From NCBI GenBank assembly GCA_016793325.1, contig JAEUKI010000062.1, positions 124,001 through 188,000 of the forward strand: a stretch of 64,000 nt of DNA. Reading direction: 5' to 3'. The position numbers were made by a program, and so were the translations under genes. Below, piece after piece: positions 34,835-42,423 of the stretch. A model generated the notes under the pieces. The model was given only the letters and a program-made list of their open reading frames with translations, had not been told where the DNA came from and ran no database searches. The DNA is from Myxococcales bacterium. GTDB lineage: Bacteria; Myxococcota_A; Polyangia; Polyangiales; Ga0077539. Numbering within the stretch: position 1 is the stretch's first letter; each line of letters starts with the position of its first letter.

Positions 34835-36427
34835 CTACGTCGCGGCGGTCTCGCTCTTCGCAGCGGTCGTGTCGTTGTCACGCGTCGGTTTTGCGAACAC
34901 CGCGCGCTGTCCTCCGAGGGCCCACAAGAGGGCGGTGCGGGCCCAGCGCGTTCCGATCGCCACGGGGACGACCGAGAGAATCGCGATCTGCAGCCACACG
35001 CCGTCGTTGCTGACGATGGCGCTCAGCGTCATCGCGCCCATCCCGTTGACGCGCGCGATCGGCTCGACGAGCAGCGAGAGCCCGAGGATCACCAGCGCGT
35101 TGAGCGCTGCGGGCGCGAGGAGCGACGCGACGCCCACGCGCGCTCCGTGTCGAACGAGCTGCGCGGGGCGCGGCGTCTTGCTCTGCTCGACCCACGATTC
35201 GGCCTCCGAGCGCACGGCGTTGAGGACGATCCGCGCTTGCGCGCGCCGCAAGAACAACGCTGCGGGCGCGGTCACGAGCGCGATGCCCGCGAGGATCGAC
35301 GGCCACTCGCTGAGCACGCTTCGGACGAGCGCGACGGGCCCCGTTCGATCGGCGAGCAACGAGCAAAGCGCGAAGAATCCCACAGAAAACGCGATCAATC
35401 CGGGGACGAGCGCCGCCGCGAGGTCGACGAGCTTTGTTTTCGTGGGTCGCTCGCGCATCTTCGCTCCGCCGCCGAACGCCACCACGAGGGCCGTCGCGAC
35501 GAGGCCGCCCAACCCTGCGACTGCCGTGCTGCGCGGCAATCGATTGCGCGCTTCGACGAGGACGCTGCGCCCCGACGCGCGGGCGGGCCCTGCGCGGCCA
35601 TCGATCGTTCGCAACAGCCAACGCCCGTAGCGCGACTCGGCGACGTGCCCGATCGAGCGTCGGGTGCTGCCGATGCGCGTGAAGTCCAAGCGATGAACGA
35701 ACCACCACGCGCGCCACCCTTCGACGACGGCGCGGGTCTGTTGCGCGGTCGCTCCCTGCGGAACGAGCCGCGAACGCCCAGTCATTTCGCTGGCGAGCGC
35801 GCACAACCTACGGGCGGACTCCGTGTCGAGCTCCGCGTCGAGCGCCTCGAAGAGCGCCGGGAGCGCGAGCGTCCCGAGCCGCGCGAGCTGGACGTGCGCG
35901 TTGGGGCTGTCGCTCGCGACGATGCGCTGAATGTGCCGTCGCGCGTAGGCGTCGCGCAGGTCGATCTCGTACATCACACGAAAGTTGTCCCACCAGGGCC
36001 GCGCGCGAGCGGGGTCCGAGGGAGCGACTTCGCCGCCCGTGAGGCTCGGCGACAAGCGCGAGAGCACTTCGAACGCCTCGCGCTGCACCGCGGGTGATTG
36101 TGCGTCGAGCGACTCGAGGATCGTCGGGACGATCACCGCCCCGCGCTCGAGCAGCCGCGCGCGGGCAGCGTCTTTGCGCTGTGAATTTCCTAGCAGCGCG
36201 AGGTCTCGCTGGGTGATCAGCGTCGCGTCTTCGACCGTGCGAACGAAGAGCCTCGGCGTCTGGCGCAAGAGCGACTCGTCAGCGGACATTCCGAACGCGC
36301 GGCCCGGCGCGAGCGTCCCGTACCAATCGTGGACGCCGGCGTTGTCGAGGATGACGAATGCGATGACGCTCACGAGCAAGAGCGACAACAGCGTGCGCAA
36401 CGCTTCGACGAAGAGCCAACGGATCAT
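34835..36427 (-). CDS. Divergent DppB-like permease with a HEAT-like insert
   Basis: The 530 residues begin with a DppB/OppB-like first helix (MIRWLFVEALRTLLSLLLVSVIAF). A soluble stretch of ~270 residues follows, including HEAT-like helices (GAVIVPTILESLDAQSPAVQREAFEVLSRL, split). Then there are five or so TM segments. The last ~100 residues (LVRHGARVGVASLLAPAALNAL, VILGLSLLVEPIARVNGMG) align by eye to the cytoplasmic loop and final helices of dipeptide ABC permeases. No ATPase or binding-protein gene is adjacent. The normal periplasmic loop after helix 1 seems to have been replaced by a large domain. Assignment as a transporter is tentative. Confidence 0.6.
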   Translation of the reverse strand: MIRWLFVEALRTLLSLLLVSVIAFVILDNAGVHDWYGTLAPGRAFGMSADESLLRQTPRLFVRTVEDATLITQRDLALLGNSQRKDAARARLLERGAVIVPTILESLDAQSPAVQREAFEVLSRLSPSLTGGEVAPSDPARARPWWDNFRVMYEIDLRDAYARRHIQRIVASDSPNAHVQLARLGTLALPALFEALDAELDTESARRLCALASEMTGRSRLVPQGATAQQTRAVVEGWRAWWFVHRLDFTRIGSTRRSIGHVAESRYGRWLLRTIDGRAGPARASGRSVLVEARNRLPRSTAVAGLGGLVATALVVAFGGGAKMRERPTKTKLVDLAAALVPGLIAFSVGFFALCSLLADRTGPVALVRSVLSEWPSILAGIALVTAPAALFLRRAQARIVLNAVRSEAESWVEQSKTPRPAQLVRHGARVGVASLLAPAALNALVILGLSLLVEPIARVNGMGAMTLSAIVSNDGVWLQIAILSVVPVAIGTRWARTALLWALGGQRAVFAKPTRDNDTTAAKSETAAT

Positions 36428-36516
36428 CGGGGGGACGTCAGAGGAGCGCCGGAGAGTACGCGCCGAGCGCCGCTCTCGTCACCGACGTTTGCGACGGCTC
36501 GGCGATTCAGGGCGAA

Positions 36517-37029
36517 GAAACGCGCGAGGCGGAATCGCGTCGGAAACGCGTGACGCGATCGCGAGTGGGACACGTGTGGCGCGATCCCGAGGGAAACACG
36601 CGTGACGCGATAGGGTGGGAAACACGCGTCACGCAATCGCGTGGGAAACACGATTCGCGCGGTCCCCGTTGGCGTAGCCAACGGGCTAGGCCGCCTCGAA
36701 GACGAGGCGGAGATGTCCGGCGAAGCCGGACCAGCGTGCGAGCGGCGGAGCGATCGAGACGACGAGCGAGCGCTCGGACGCAACGTCGTGCATACCGACG
36801 ACACGATCTCCGCGGACGAATACGCATACGTCCTCGATCTCGTCGCCAACGCGCGACTCTCCGGTGGCGTTTTGTGCCACATCTCCGCCTCGTCTTCGAG
36901 GCGGCCGATCCCGTTGGCTACGCCAACGGGGACCGCGTGAATCGTGTTTCCCACGCGATCGCGCCACGCGTGTCCCACCCGCGATTGCGTGACGCGCGTT
37001 TCACGACGCGATTTCGCCTCTCGCGTTTC
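36517..37029. repeat. Composite inverted repeat with nested hairpins (element 1)
   Basis: The 836 bases between 36428 and 37263 hold no convincing gene. The left arm (36517-36716) and right arm (36879-37029) are imperfect reverse complements around a 162-base spacer; the innermost ~65 bases are almost identical. Perfect small hairpins sit inside: CCCGTTGGC-gta-GCCAACGGG (36665-36685), CCGCCTCG-aaga-CGAGGCGG (36691-36710) and TCCGGC-gaa-GCCGGA (36716-36730). The outer parts consist of degenerate units containing GGGAAACACGCG and GTGACGCGATCGCG. The left arm has about 50 extra bases (two more such units). The structure could be a non-autonomous mobile element or a structured RNA; no transposase is present. 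Confidence 0.85.
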
Positions 37030-37131
37030 ACTCGCGATCGCGTGACGCGTGCTTCCCCACGCGATCGCCGCGATCGCTCCTCGGCGTCCGGGCGCCTTGG
37101 CCCGTGACGCCCCGCCGATTACGGCGCCCAT

Positions 37132-37211
37132 GCGCATGCACTCGTTGCATGCGCCCTCGTTGCATGCGCTCGCTGCCGACGCTTTGCTCGATATGCGCTC
37201 GTTGCACGCGC
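37132..37211 (+). repeat. Short CTCGTTGCATGCGC repeats and hairpin upstream of hemW
   Basis: CTCGTTGCATGCGC occurs at 37141 and 37156 and, with one change, at 37198. A perfect hairpin GCGCATGCA-ctcgt-TGCATGCGC spans the first copy (about 37132-37154). The block ends 52 bases before the hemW start. It may be a regulatory or transcript-processing structure. Confidence 0.6.
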
Positions 37212-37263
37212 CCAGCCCCTTCTTCGCAGCACACGCGCTGGGAGCAGCTATCTTCGCGCGGTC

Positions 37264-38424
37264 ATGTCGCGCGTCGAAGCTACTGCTGCGGTGTACGTCC
37301 ACGTTCCGTGGTGCTTGCAGCGCTGTCCGTATTGCGACTTCGCGACCGAGGCGATCAACCCCAGGAATATTCCTCACGAACCGTACGCGGACGCGGTGAT
37401 CTCGGAGCTCGAGATCCGCGCGCGCGAGGCCATGCTCGGCCCCATCGACACGGTCTTCTTCGGCGGCGGAACCCCGAGCCTCTGGGACGTCGCGTCGCTC
37501 GGGCGCGTGCTCGCTGCGATCGTCCGAACGTTCGGCGGAACTCCCCGCGAAGTCACGGTCGAGTGCAACCCGACGTCCCTCGACGAAGCGCGCGCAGCGG
37601 AGCTCGAAGCCGTGGGCGTCACCAGGATCTCGCTCGGCGTTCAATCGTTGCGCGCGAAGCACCTTCGGTACTTGGGGCGATTGCACGACAGCGAACAAGC
37701 CGAGCGAGCGCTGCGGGCCGCGGCTTCACGAAAGAACCTCCGCGTCACCGCGGATCTCATGTTCGGAATGCCCGATCAAACCGCGGACGAGCTCGTCGAG
37801 GACATGACTCGCTTGGTCGACCTCGGCGCCAAACACCTCTCGGCCTACGCGCTGACGATCGAGCCCGCCACGCGCTTCGGCGAGCTCGCGCGAAAGGGAA
37901 AGCTCCCCAAGCTCCCCGACGACGCGGTCGCTTCGCTCTTCGAGGCCGCCGACGTCCGCGCGGCACAGCTCGGCCTCGAGCACTACGAAGTTTCAAACTA
38001 CGCGGGCGAGGGCCAGCGGGGCCTCCACAACGAGCATTATTGGCGGGGAGATGATTATGTGGGCCTCGGCGCGGGCGCCGTCGGCTGCACCACGCGCGAC
38101 GGCAACGTGATTCGCTACAAGAACGTCTACGATGTCCCGAGCTACATCGACGCAGGGGCGCGAAGAGAGCGGCCGCGCGAAGAGCCCGAGGAGCTCACGA
38201 CCGAAGACCGGGTGCGCGAAGGGCTGATGCTCGGGCTTCGCACGATCGAAGGGGTCTCGCTGCGCGAGCTCGAAGCGCGCATCGGCGTCGACCCGCGCCG
38301 CGGCCGCGAGCGCGCGATCGAGAAGGCCGTGCGTCGCGGGTGGCTCGTGGACGACGGCGATCGACTGGTGATTCCCAAGGAGCGGTGGCTCGTCGCGGAT
38401 GACATCGTGTCGTCGATTTTTTGA
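37264..38424 (+). CDS. hemW: Radical SAM heme chaperone HemW (coproporphyrinogen oxidase-like)
   Basis: The 386 residues have the cluster motif C17-x3-C21-x2-C24-DF (WCLQRCPYCDF), preceded by YVHVPW. Also present are FFGGGTPSL (SAM binding), ISLGVQS, DLMFGMPDQT, HLSAYALTIEP, the HemW/HemN C-domain HNEHYWRGDDYVGLGAGA, and a winged-helix end (TEDRVREGLMLGLRT). It lacks the extra N-terminal features of true HemN. HemW proteins bind heme and insert it into respiratory enzymes; I prefer this to coproporphyrinogen oxidation. It is monocistronic here. Confidence 0.93.
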   Translation: MSRVEATAAVYVHVPWCLQRCPYCDFATEAINPRNIPHEPYADAVISELEIRAREAMLGPIDTVFFGGGTPSLWDVASLGRVLAAIVRTFGGTPREVTVECNPTSLDEARAAELEAVGVTRISLGVQSLRAKHLRYLGRLHDSEQAERALRAAASRKNLRVTADLMFGMPDQTADELVEDMTRLVDLGAKHLSAYALTIEPATRFGELARKGKLPKLPDDAVASLFEAADVRAAQLGLEHYEVSNYAGEGQRGLHNEHYWRGDDYVGLGAGAVGCTTRDGNVIRYKNVYDVPSYIDAGARRERPREEPEELTTEDRVREGLMLGLRTIEGVSLRELEARIGVDPRRGRERAIEKAVRRGWLVDDGDRLVIPKERWLVADDIVSSIF

Positions 38425-38487
38425 GCGACGAACGGAGGCCGAGCGGGAGGCACACGAATTCAATGGATGCTGGATTGGATGAAGCGA

Positions 38488-39105
38488 TCACGTCGTCGCA
38501 TCGATCCATCCGACGCGCTCGAAGGGAACTTCGTCGGGGGCGTCGCCTTCCTCGAGCCAGGTTTCGCCGATGCGCTCGACGCGGCCGCGAAAGAGTTCGA
38601 GGGCCTTCGGATGCGCAACGCGCGTCCACACACAAGAGTGCTGTGCGGACGCTCCTTCGTATTCCGAGAAGCTGAAGTCGAACAACAACAGTTGATCGGG
38701 TGTGGAGTCTGCGCAGAACGATGAAGCGACGATGGCGATCTCTCCAGGCGACACCGGGATCGCGCCGGTGACCGCGACGAGACCGCCGGGCGGCAAGAGG
38801 TCGAAGCCGAAGGAGACGAAGCCCTCGATCACGCTCTGCGAATCGATGGCTGATTTGGTGACGGTTCCTGTGTACGGATCGACGTACGCGAGCGGGCTCT
38901 TGTCCACCGAGCAGAGAAGCAAGTCGCGCCCGCCGACGGTCGTCCAGAGAAACGGGAAGCTGTGAAAGCCGCGCTCGATCTCGACGACGATCGAGCGATC
39001 CGCGGTGCGGCGAACGCATCCCTGCAAGCGTCTGCGCCCGAAGAGCAACGGCCGTAGCTCGAGTTCGAATTTTCCGGAGGGTGATTGGTTCATCGGTCCG
39101 TTCAT
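38488..39105 (-). CDS. Hypothetical beta-rich protein
   Basis: The 205 residues show no signal peptide or membrane segment. The sequence looks beta-rich and globular (FHSFPFLWTTVGGRDLLLCSVD, GGLVAVTGAIPVSPGEIAIVASSFCAD) with an acidic end. I recognise no family. Its ATG overlaps the stop of the RCC1-like gene by 4 bases, so it is translated after that gene. Base composition is noticeably less GC-rich than in the neighbouring core genes. Confidence 0.65.
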   Translation of the reverse strand: MNGPMNQSPSGKFELELRPLLFGRRRLQGCVRRTADRSIVVEIERGFHSFPFLWTTVGGRDLLLCSVDKSPLAYVDPYTGTVTKSAIDSQSVIEGFVSFGFDLLPPGGLVAVTGAIPVSPGEIAIVASSFCADSTPDQLLLFDFSFSEYEGASAQHSCVWTRVAHPKALELFRGRVERIGETWLEEGDAPDEVPFERVGWIDATT

Positions 39106-40769
39106 CGCGAGTCTTGCGAAGCAACGCGGCCAACGAGGGTTCCGAAGGCGCGAACGGGTGTGGTGGACTCAGCAGCACCGCTGGGCGTCGACTGAAACAA
39201 GTCGTTGCGCCCCCAACAGTACACTCGACCATGTGTCAGCGCACAGGCGTGAGTCGGGCTGCAGGCGATACGCTCGATCGCAGCGAGGTCGGAGGTCGGC
39301 GCGAGCAACGCGTCCGAACACGCATCGACACGACCGACGTTCGGTTCGCGACGCAACGGATGCTCGCACGTGTGGCGTGTTGTGCCCTGCCGCGCCAGCC
39401 ATTCGGGATCGGACGACCGCGTGTGCTCGCAGTACTCGATCGACTCTCGATACCTCGACCGCCCGAGCGGCTCGGACGCTGTGTCCGGAAGGCCCCGACA
39501 CTCGCAGACCGCTCCCGTGCAACAGCACGTGGCGTACCGCGCCGTACAGAGGCGACCTCGCGAGTCGAACGCAACGCGTTGCGGTTCAGGTACACCCCGA
39601 ATCGCACCAGTCACGCTGCCGATCGAAGTCTCGTCCGTGCTGAGCTGCTCCTCAACGTTGCGTCCCCAGCAGTAGATCTCGCCCGACACGAGCTGCGCGC
39701 ACGAGTGGTTGTGTCCGACGTCGACATTGCTCGCAGGCCCCGGCAGCGACACGAGCGTCGGACGAGCGACAGCGGCATTAGAGCTCCCAGTGCGAGACAT
39801 CGAACTCTCACCCCAACACCATACGTCATCGCGTACGTCGATTGCGCACACATGTCGATTGCTCGCCGCGATTCGCCGGCCAGGTACCTCGAGTCGGACG
39901 CGCGAGGAGCGTATCGATTCGTCGTTTGTGTAGTGCGCGTCGAGGTCGATGCACTCGACCGATCCACCGAGGAGCAACGCACATACGCTCGCTCGCGACG
40001 CGACGAGTTGAGTGCTCGACGCAGAAAGTGTGGCTCGGCGCCGTTCGAGCGTACGCAGTTGATCTGGGTCCGATCGAAATCGTACGCACGTGATCGAATC
40101 GCCCGCGACCGAGCAATATTGCTCGCGCGACAGCGCCCACGCGGACGCTGGTTGTCCCAACAACGGAGATGCATCGAGCATCGTCTCGTCATCGGGACGC
40201 GCCAGCGAGTGACAGCGAAGCAGCGCGTTCGACACGGGAACGCACGCGTGGTGCCGCATCAGCCACGTTCCAGCAAGCCGACCGGGTACTTCCACGCTCG
40301 GCGCGCGAAATCGGTGACAGCGCAGGCGTCCTTCGCTGCTCGAACACCAATCGAAGCTGTCGGGTACGATGTGAACGTCGGCTCGTGCCGGTTGGTCCTC
40401 GCGATTGGCGGGGACAAGCGTTCGATCGCCAAACGAGATTGCAAAGCCACCCGATCCAACAACGTCGCGAACCGCTCCAAGGACGGGCCAAGGGTACGAG
40501 CGCAGTCGATCCGCGCCGACCGCTCCGCCGCGCGTCGAGTCCGACCGTAGTTCCGGCGTAGGTGGCGCTCCCCAACACCGAATGTTGCGCGACCGGTCAA
40601 CGGCGCAGCCCCCGAGCGCGTAGAGGTGGACTTCGCTGGTGTTCGCAAGTGGTTCGACCGCGGCAGCCCGTCGCTCGCCGCTCGCCTGGATGCAGTGCGA
40701 TCGCGGATGGCATCCAACGAACGTCACAACGAATACAGACACGAGTCGGTATCGAAGGGAAATCGCCAT
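39102..40769 (-). CDS. RCC1-repeat lipoprotein
   Basis: The 555 residues start at ATG 40769, with a hydrophobic signal ending VTFVGC. Beta-propeller blades carry the RCC1-like signature of Cys-Trp-Gly: IRCWGAPP, VWCWGESSMSR, IYCWGRNVEEQLS and VYCWGRNDLFQS, each preceded by a HxCA-type strand (NRHVCAID, HNHSCAQL, THACALTHG). Several blades are degenerate. Many additional Cys residues suggest disulfides outside the cell. The upstream part of the open frame is Arg-rich and not taken. Codon use and GC are lower than in core genes. The downstream partner overlaps by 4 bases. Confidence 0.82.
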   Translation of the reverse strand: MAISLRYRLVSVFVVTFVGCHPRSHCIQASGERRAAAVEPLANTSEVHLYALGGCAVDRSRNIRCWGAPPTPELRSDSTRGGAVGADRLRSYPWPVLGAVRDVVGSGGFAISFGDRTLVPANREDQPARADVHIVPDSFDWCSSSEGRLRCHRFRAPSVEVPGRLAGTWLMRHHACVPVSNALLRCHSLARPDDETMLDASPLLGQPASAWALSREQYCSVAGDSITCVRFRSDPDQLRTLERRRATLSASSTQLVASRASVCALLLGGSVECIDLDAHYTNDESIRSSRVRLEVPGRRIAASNRHVCAIDVRDDVWCWGESSMSRTGSSNAAVARPTLVSLPGPASNVDVGHNHSCAQLVSGEIYCWGRNVEEQLSTDETSIGSVTGAIRGVPEPQRVAFDSRGRLCTARYATCCCTGAVCECRGLPDTASEPLGRSRYRESIEYCEHTRSSDPEWLARQGTTRHTCEHPLRREPNVGRVDACSDALLAPTSDLAAIERIACSPTHACALTHGRVYCWGRNDLFQSTPSGAAESTTPVRAFGTLVGRVASQDSR

Positions 40770-40783
40770 GGCTCTCGTCGCTG

Positions 40784-40990
40784 TCAGCGAGGACGTACTG
40801 GGCCACCCGTCGCAGGCTGCGCTGGCCGCGGCGCGGGTCGCGATTCGTGTGGCGGTTCGTCGACAGACGCCTCGACCGCATCCGACATCGCGCGATCCGC
40901 CAGCGTTTCGCCGACCGGATCGCGCGCACAACCGTGTCCCGCCACGAACGCGAGCGCGCACGTGAGCCCCAACGACCATCGATTCGACAT
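40784..40990 (-). CDS. Small lipoprotein, 68 residues
   Basis: A short gene has a clear lipoprotein signal (SLGLTCALAFVAGHGC) followed by an acidic and Pro-rich 47-residue mature part. Its stop lies 14 bases before the start of the RCC1-like lipoprotein gene, implying one operon. The mature segment has no recognisable fold and is probably a surface-exposed linker-type peptide. Confidence 0.55.
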   Translation of the reverse strand: MSNRWSLGLTCALAFVAGHGCARDPVGETLADRAMSDAVEASVDEPPHESRPAPRPAQPATGGPVRPR

Positions 40991-41048
40991 CGCCTGTCCC
41001 CGTTTGGGTTGTCGAGCCGCGATCGCAACGTGAACGCGGCTCTACGCT

Positions 41049-41558
41049 TCAGTTGTTACAAGGAAGTGGAACGCACACTGGAAAATCATCGAGGCCGCGC
41101 AGGCCCGGTACGCACACCGAGCCCGAACCGCAGCCTTGACCTACGTCACCGCGACAAGGAACTTGCGCGTCACGCCCCGCGGATGGCCTGCAAATCCGCG
41201 GAACGCGGTTGGTGCGGTAGTACTCCGCGAGGTCGGGCGACCAACGCTCCAACGACGTGCACTGGTACGGCTGCCCATCGACCGCGCACGGCGCGCCCTC
41301 GGGCATCTCGGGCGAACACAGGATCATCGTGATCGAGTCGGTCCGCACGATGTTGTTGCCGGTGAACATCGAGCAGTACGGCGAGCGAACGGTGTTCACT
41401 CCTCCGTCGCTCGTTGGAATCACGCCGCGCGTCGACGTCCCGCAGCTCATCGCGGCTGCGGCAACCACGACGATCGCGCCGCGCGCTCGTCGCGCGAGTG
41501 ACTGCGACTTCGCGTGCCCACACCCTGCAGCACGATCCAACGGTGCTCGATGATTCAT
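41049..41558 (-). CDS. Cys-rich small lipoprotein
   Basis: The protein is up to 169 residues long with a signal whose lipobox is AAAMSC (Cys 38). The mature part holds about ten Cys residues (SPYCSMFTG, MILCSPEMPEGAPC, YQCTSLERW, RICRPSAG, VPCRGDVGQGCGSGSVCVPG, VCVPLPC), presumably disulfide bonded outside the cell. The spacing of the last block resembles small Cys-rich binding modules in other myxobacterial lipoproteins. It lies upstream of the small lipoprotein and RCC1 genes on the same strand. No function is recognised. Confidence 0.7.
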   Translation of the reverse strand: MNHRAPLDRAAGCGHAKSQSLARRARGAIVVVAAAAMSCGTSTRGVIPTSDGGVNTVRSPYCSMFTGNNIVRTDSITMILCSPEMPEGAPCAVDGQPYQCTSLERWSPDLAEYYRTNRVPRICRPSAGRDAQVPCRGDVGQGCGSGSVCVPGLRGLDDFPVCVPLPCNN

Positions 41559-41711
41559 CCTGACCCGTCGTCAACACTGACACGCCGTACCGAACACGCG
41601 CACAGAAAACTCCGCGGACTGCGCGCCTTGTCTCCTGCCTTGGTTTCTAACGCTTCGTACTTCTACCAACGCTGCCGGGCCGCCCTGTCGTCGACCGCTC
41701 GACGCGCTCAC

Positions 41712-42115
41712 CAAATCCCTCGACCCCTTCGCGCAGCGCCTCGATGGGCGCTCGCCCTGGTTGGACCCCTTTGTTCGGCCCCCTCGATCAGTTGAATTCA
41801 GGGGTCGACCCCCTCGCGCGACGACTCGATCGGTTGAATTCAGGGGTCGCCCCCTTTGTTCGAACGCCTCGAAGGTTTGAATTCAGGGGTCGCCCCCTTT
41901 GTTCGAACGCCTCGAAGCGTCCGTTGCGGGGGTCGACCCCCTCGAACTGGGGCGTCGACACGTCGATCCGAGGGACTCACTCCCTCGAACGGAGCGCTCG
42001 CGTCCTTCGAGCGAGGGCCTCACCCCTTCCAACGACGCGTCGACACGCTCCTCGGAGGGGGTGCGACCCTTTGGGGAACTCCTCGAGCCGTGCCCGCGAC
42101 ACGCGACGCCCTCGA
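41712..42115. repeat. Degenerate ~43-bp tandem repeat array
   Basis: The stretch 41559-42423 contains no gene I can support. From ~41712 a unit of 42-43 bases recurs about nine times. The best copies start at 41801, 41843, 41886 and 41929 with the palindrome GGGGTCGACCCC or its variant GGGGTCGCCCC, and three copies share TTGAATTCAGGGGTCG. Later units (41971, ~42014, ~42058) are degraded but keep period and phase. The 43-base period shifts frame, so it is not coding as it stands. The remaining flanks (41559-41711 and 42116-42423) show nothing recognisable. Confidence 0.75.
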
Positions 42116-42423
42116 GGCCAACGCTGTCTCTCGATGCTCGCGACGGTCACCACGCTCAGCGCGCGTGCCGTGCTCGACCCCAACCCCGCCACACCACCCC
42201 CGACCCTCGCGTCACAATCCCTGGAGAATCCCAGCATCCCTGGAGCCAACAGCCCTGTTGGCCAAATTCTCCGCCCTTTTTCCGCCTGAAGTGCCCGTGA
42301 CCCCCTGGGGGTGTGCTCGGACCGAGTAAATCACCGGAGATTCTCGCGGACATTGCGAGGCCCGAGGCCCTCTGTCGCGAAGTGCATGCACCCCGTCGCG
42401 CGGTGATATGGACCACGATCGAC

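Noticed and set aside
37264..38424. hemN (oxygen-independent coproporphyrinogen oxidase) instead of hemW
   Set aside because: Length and C-terminal domain fit HemW, and the residues N-terminal to the cluster typical of HemN are absent.
41712..42115. Possible CRISPR array
   Set aside because: Units are contiguous and degenerate throughout, with no alternation of constant repeat and unique spacer, and no cas genes in the window.
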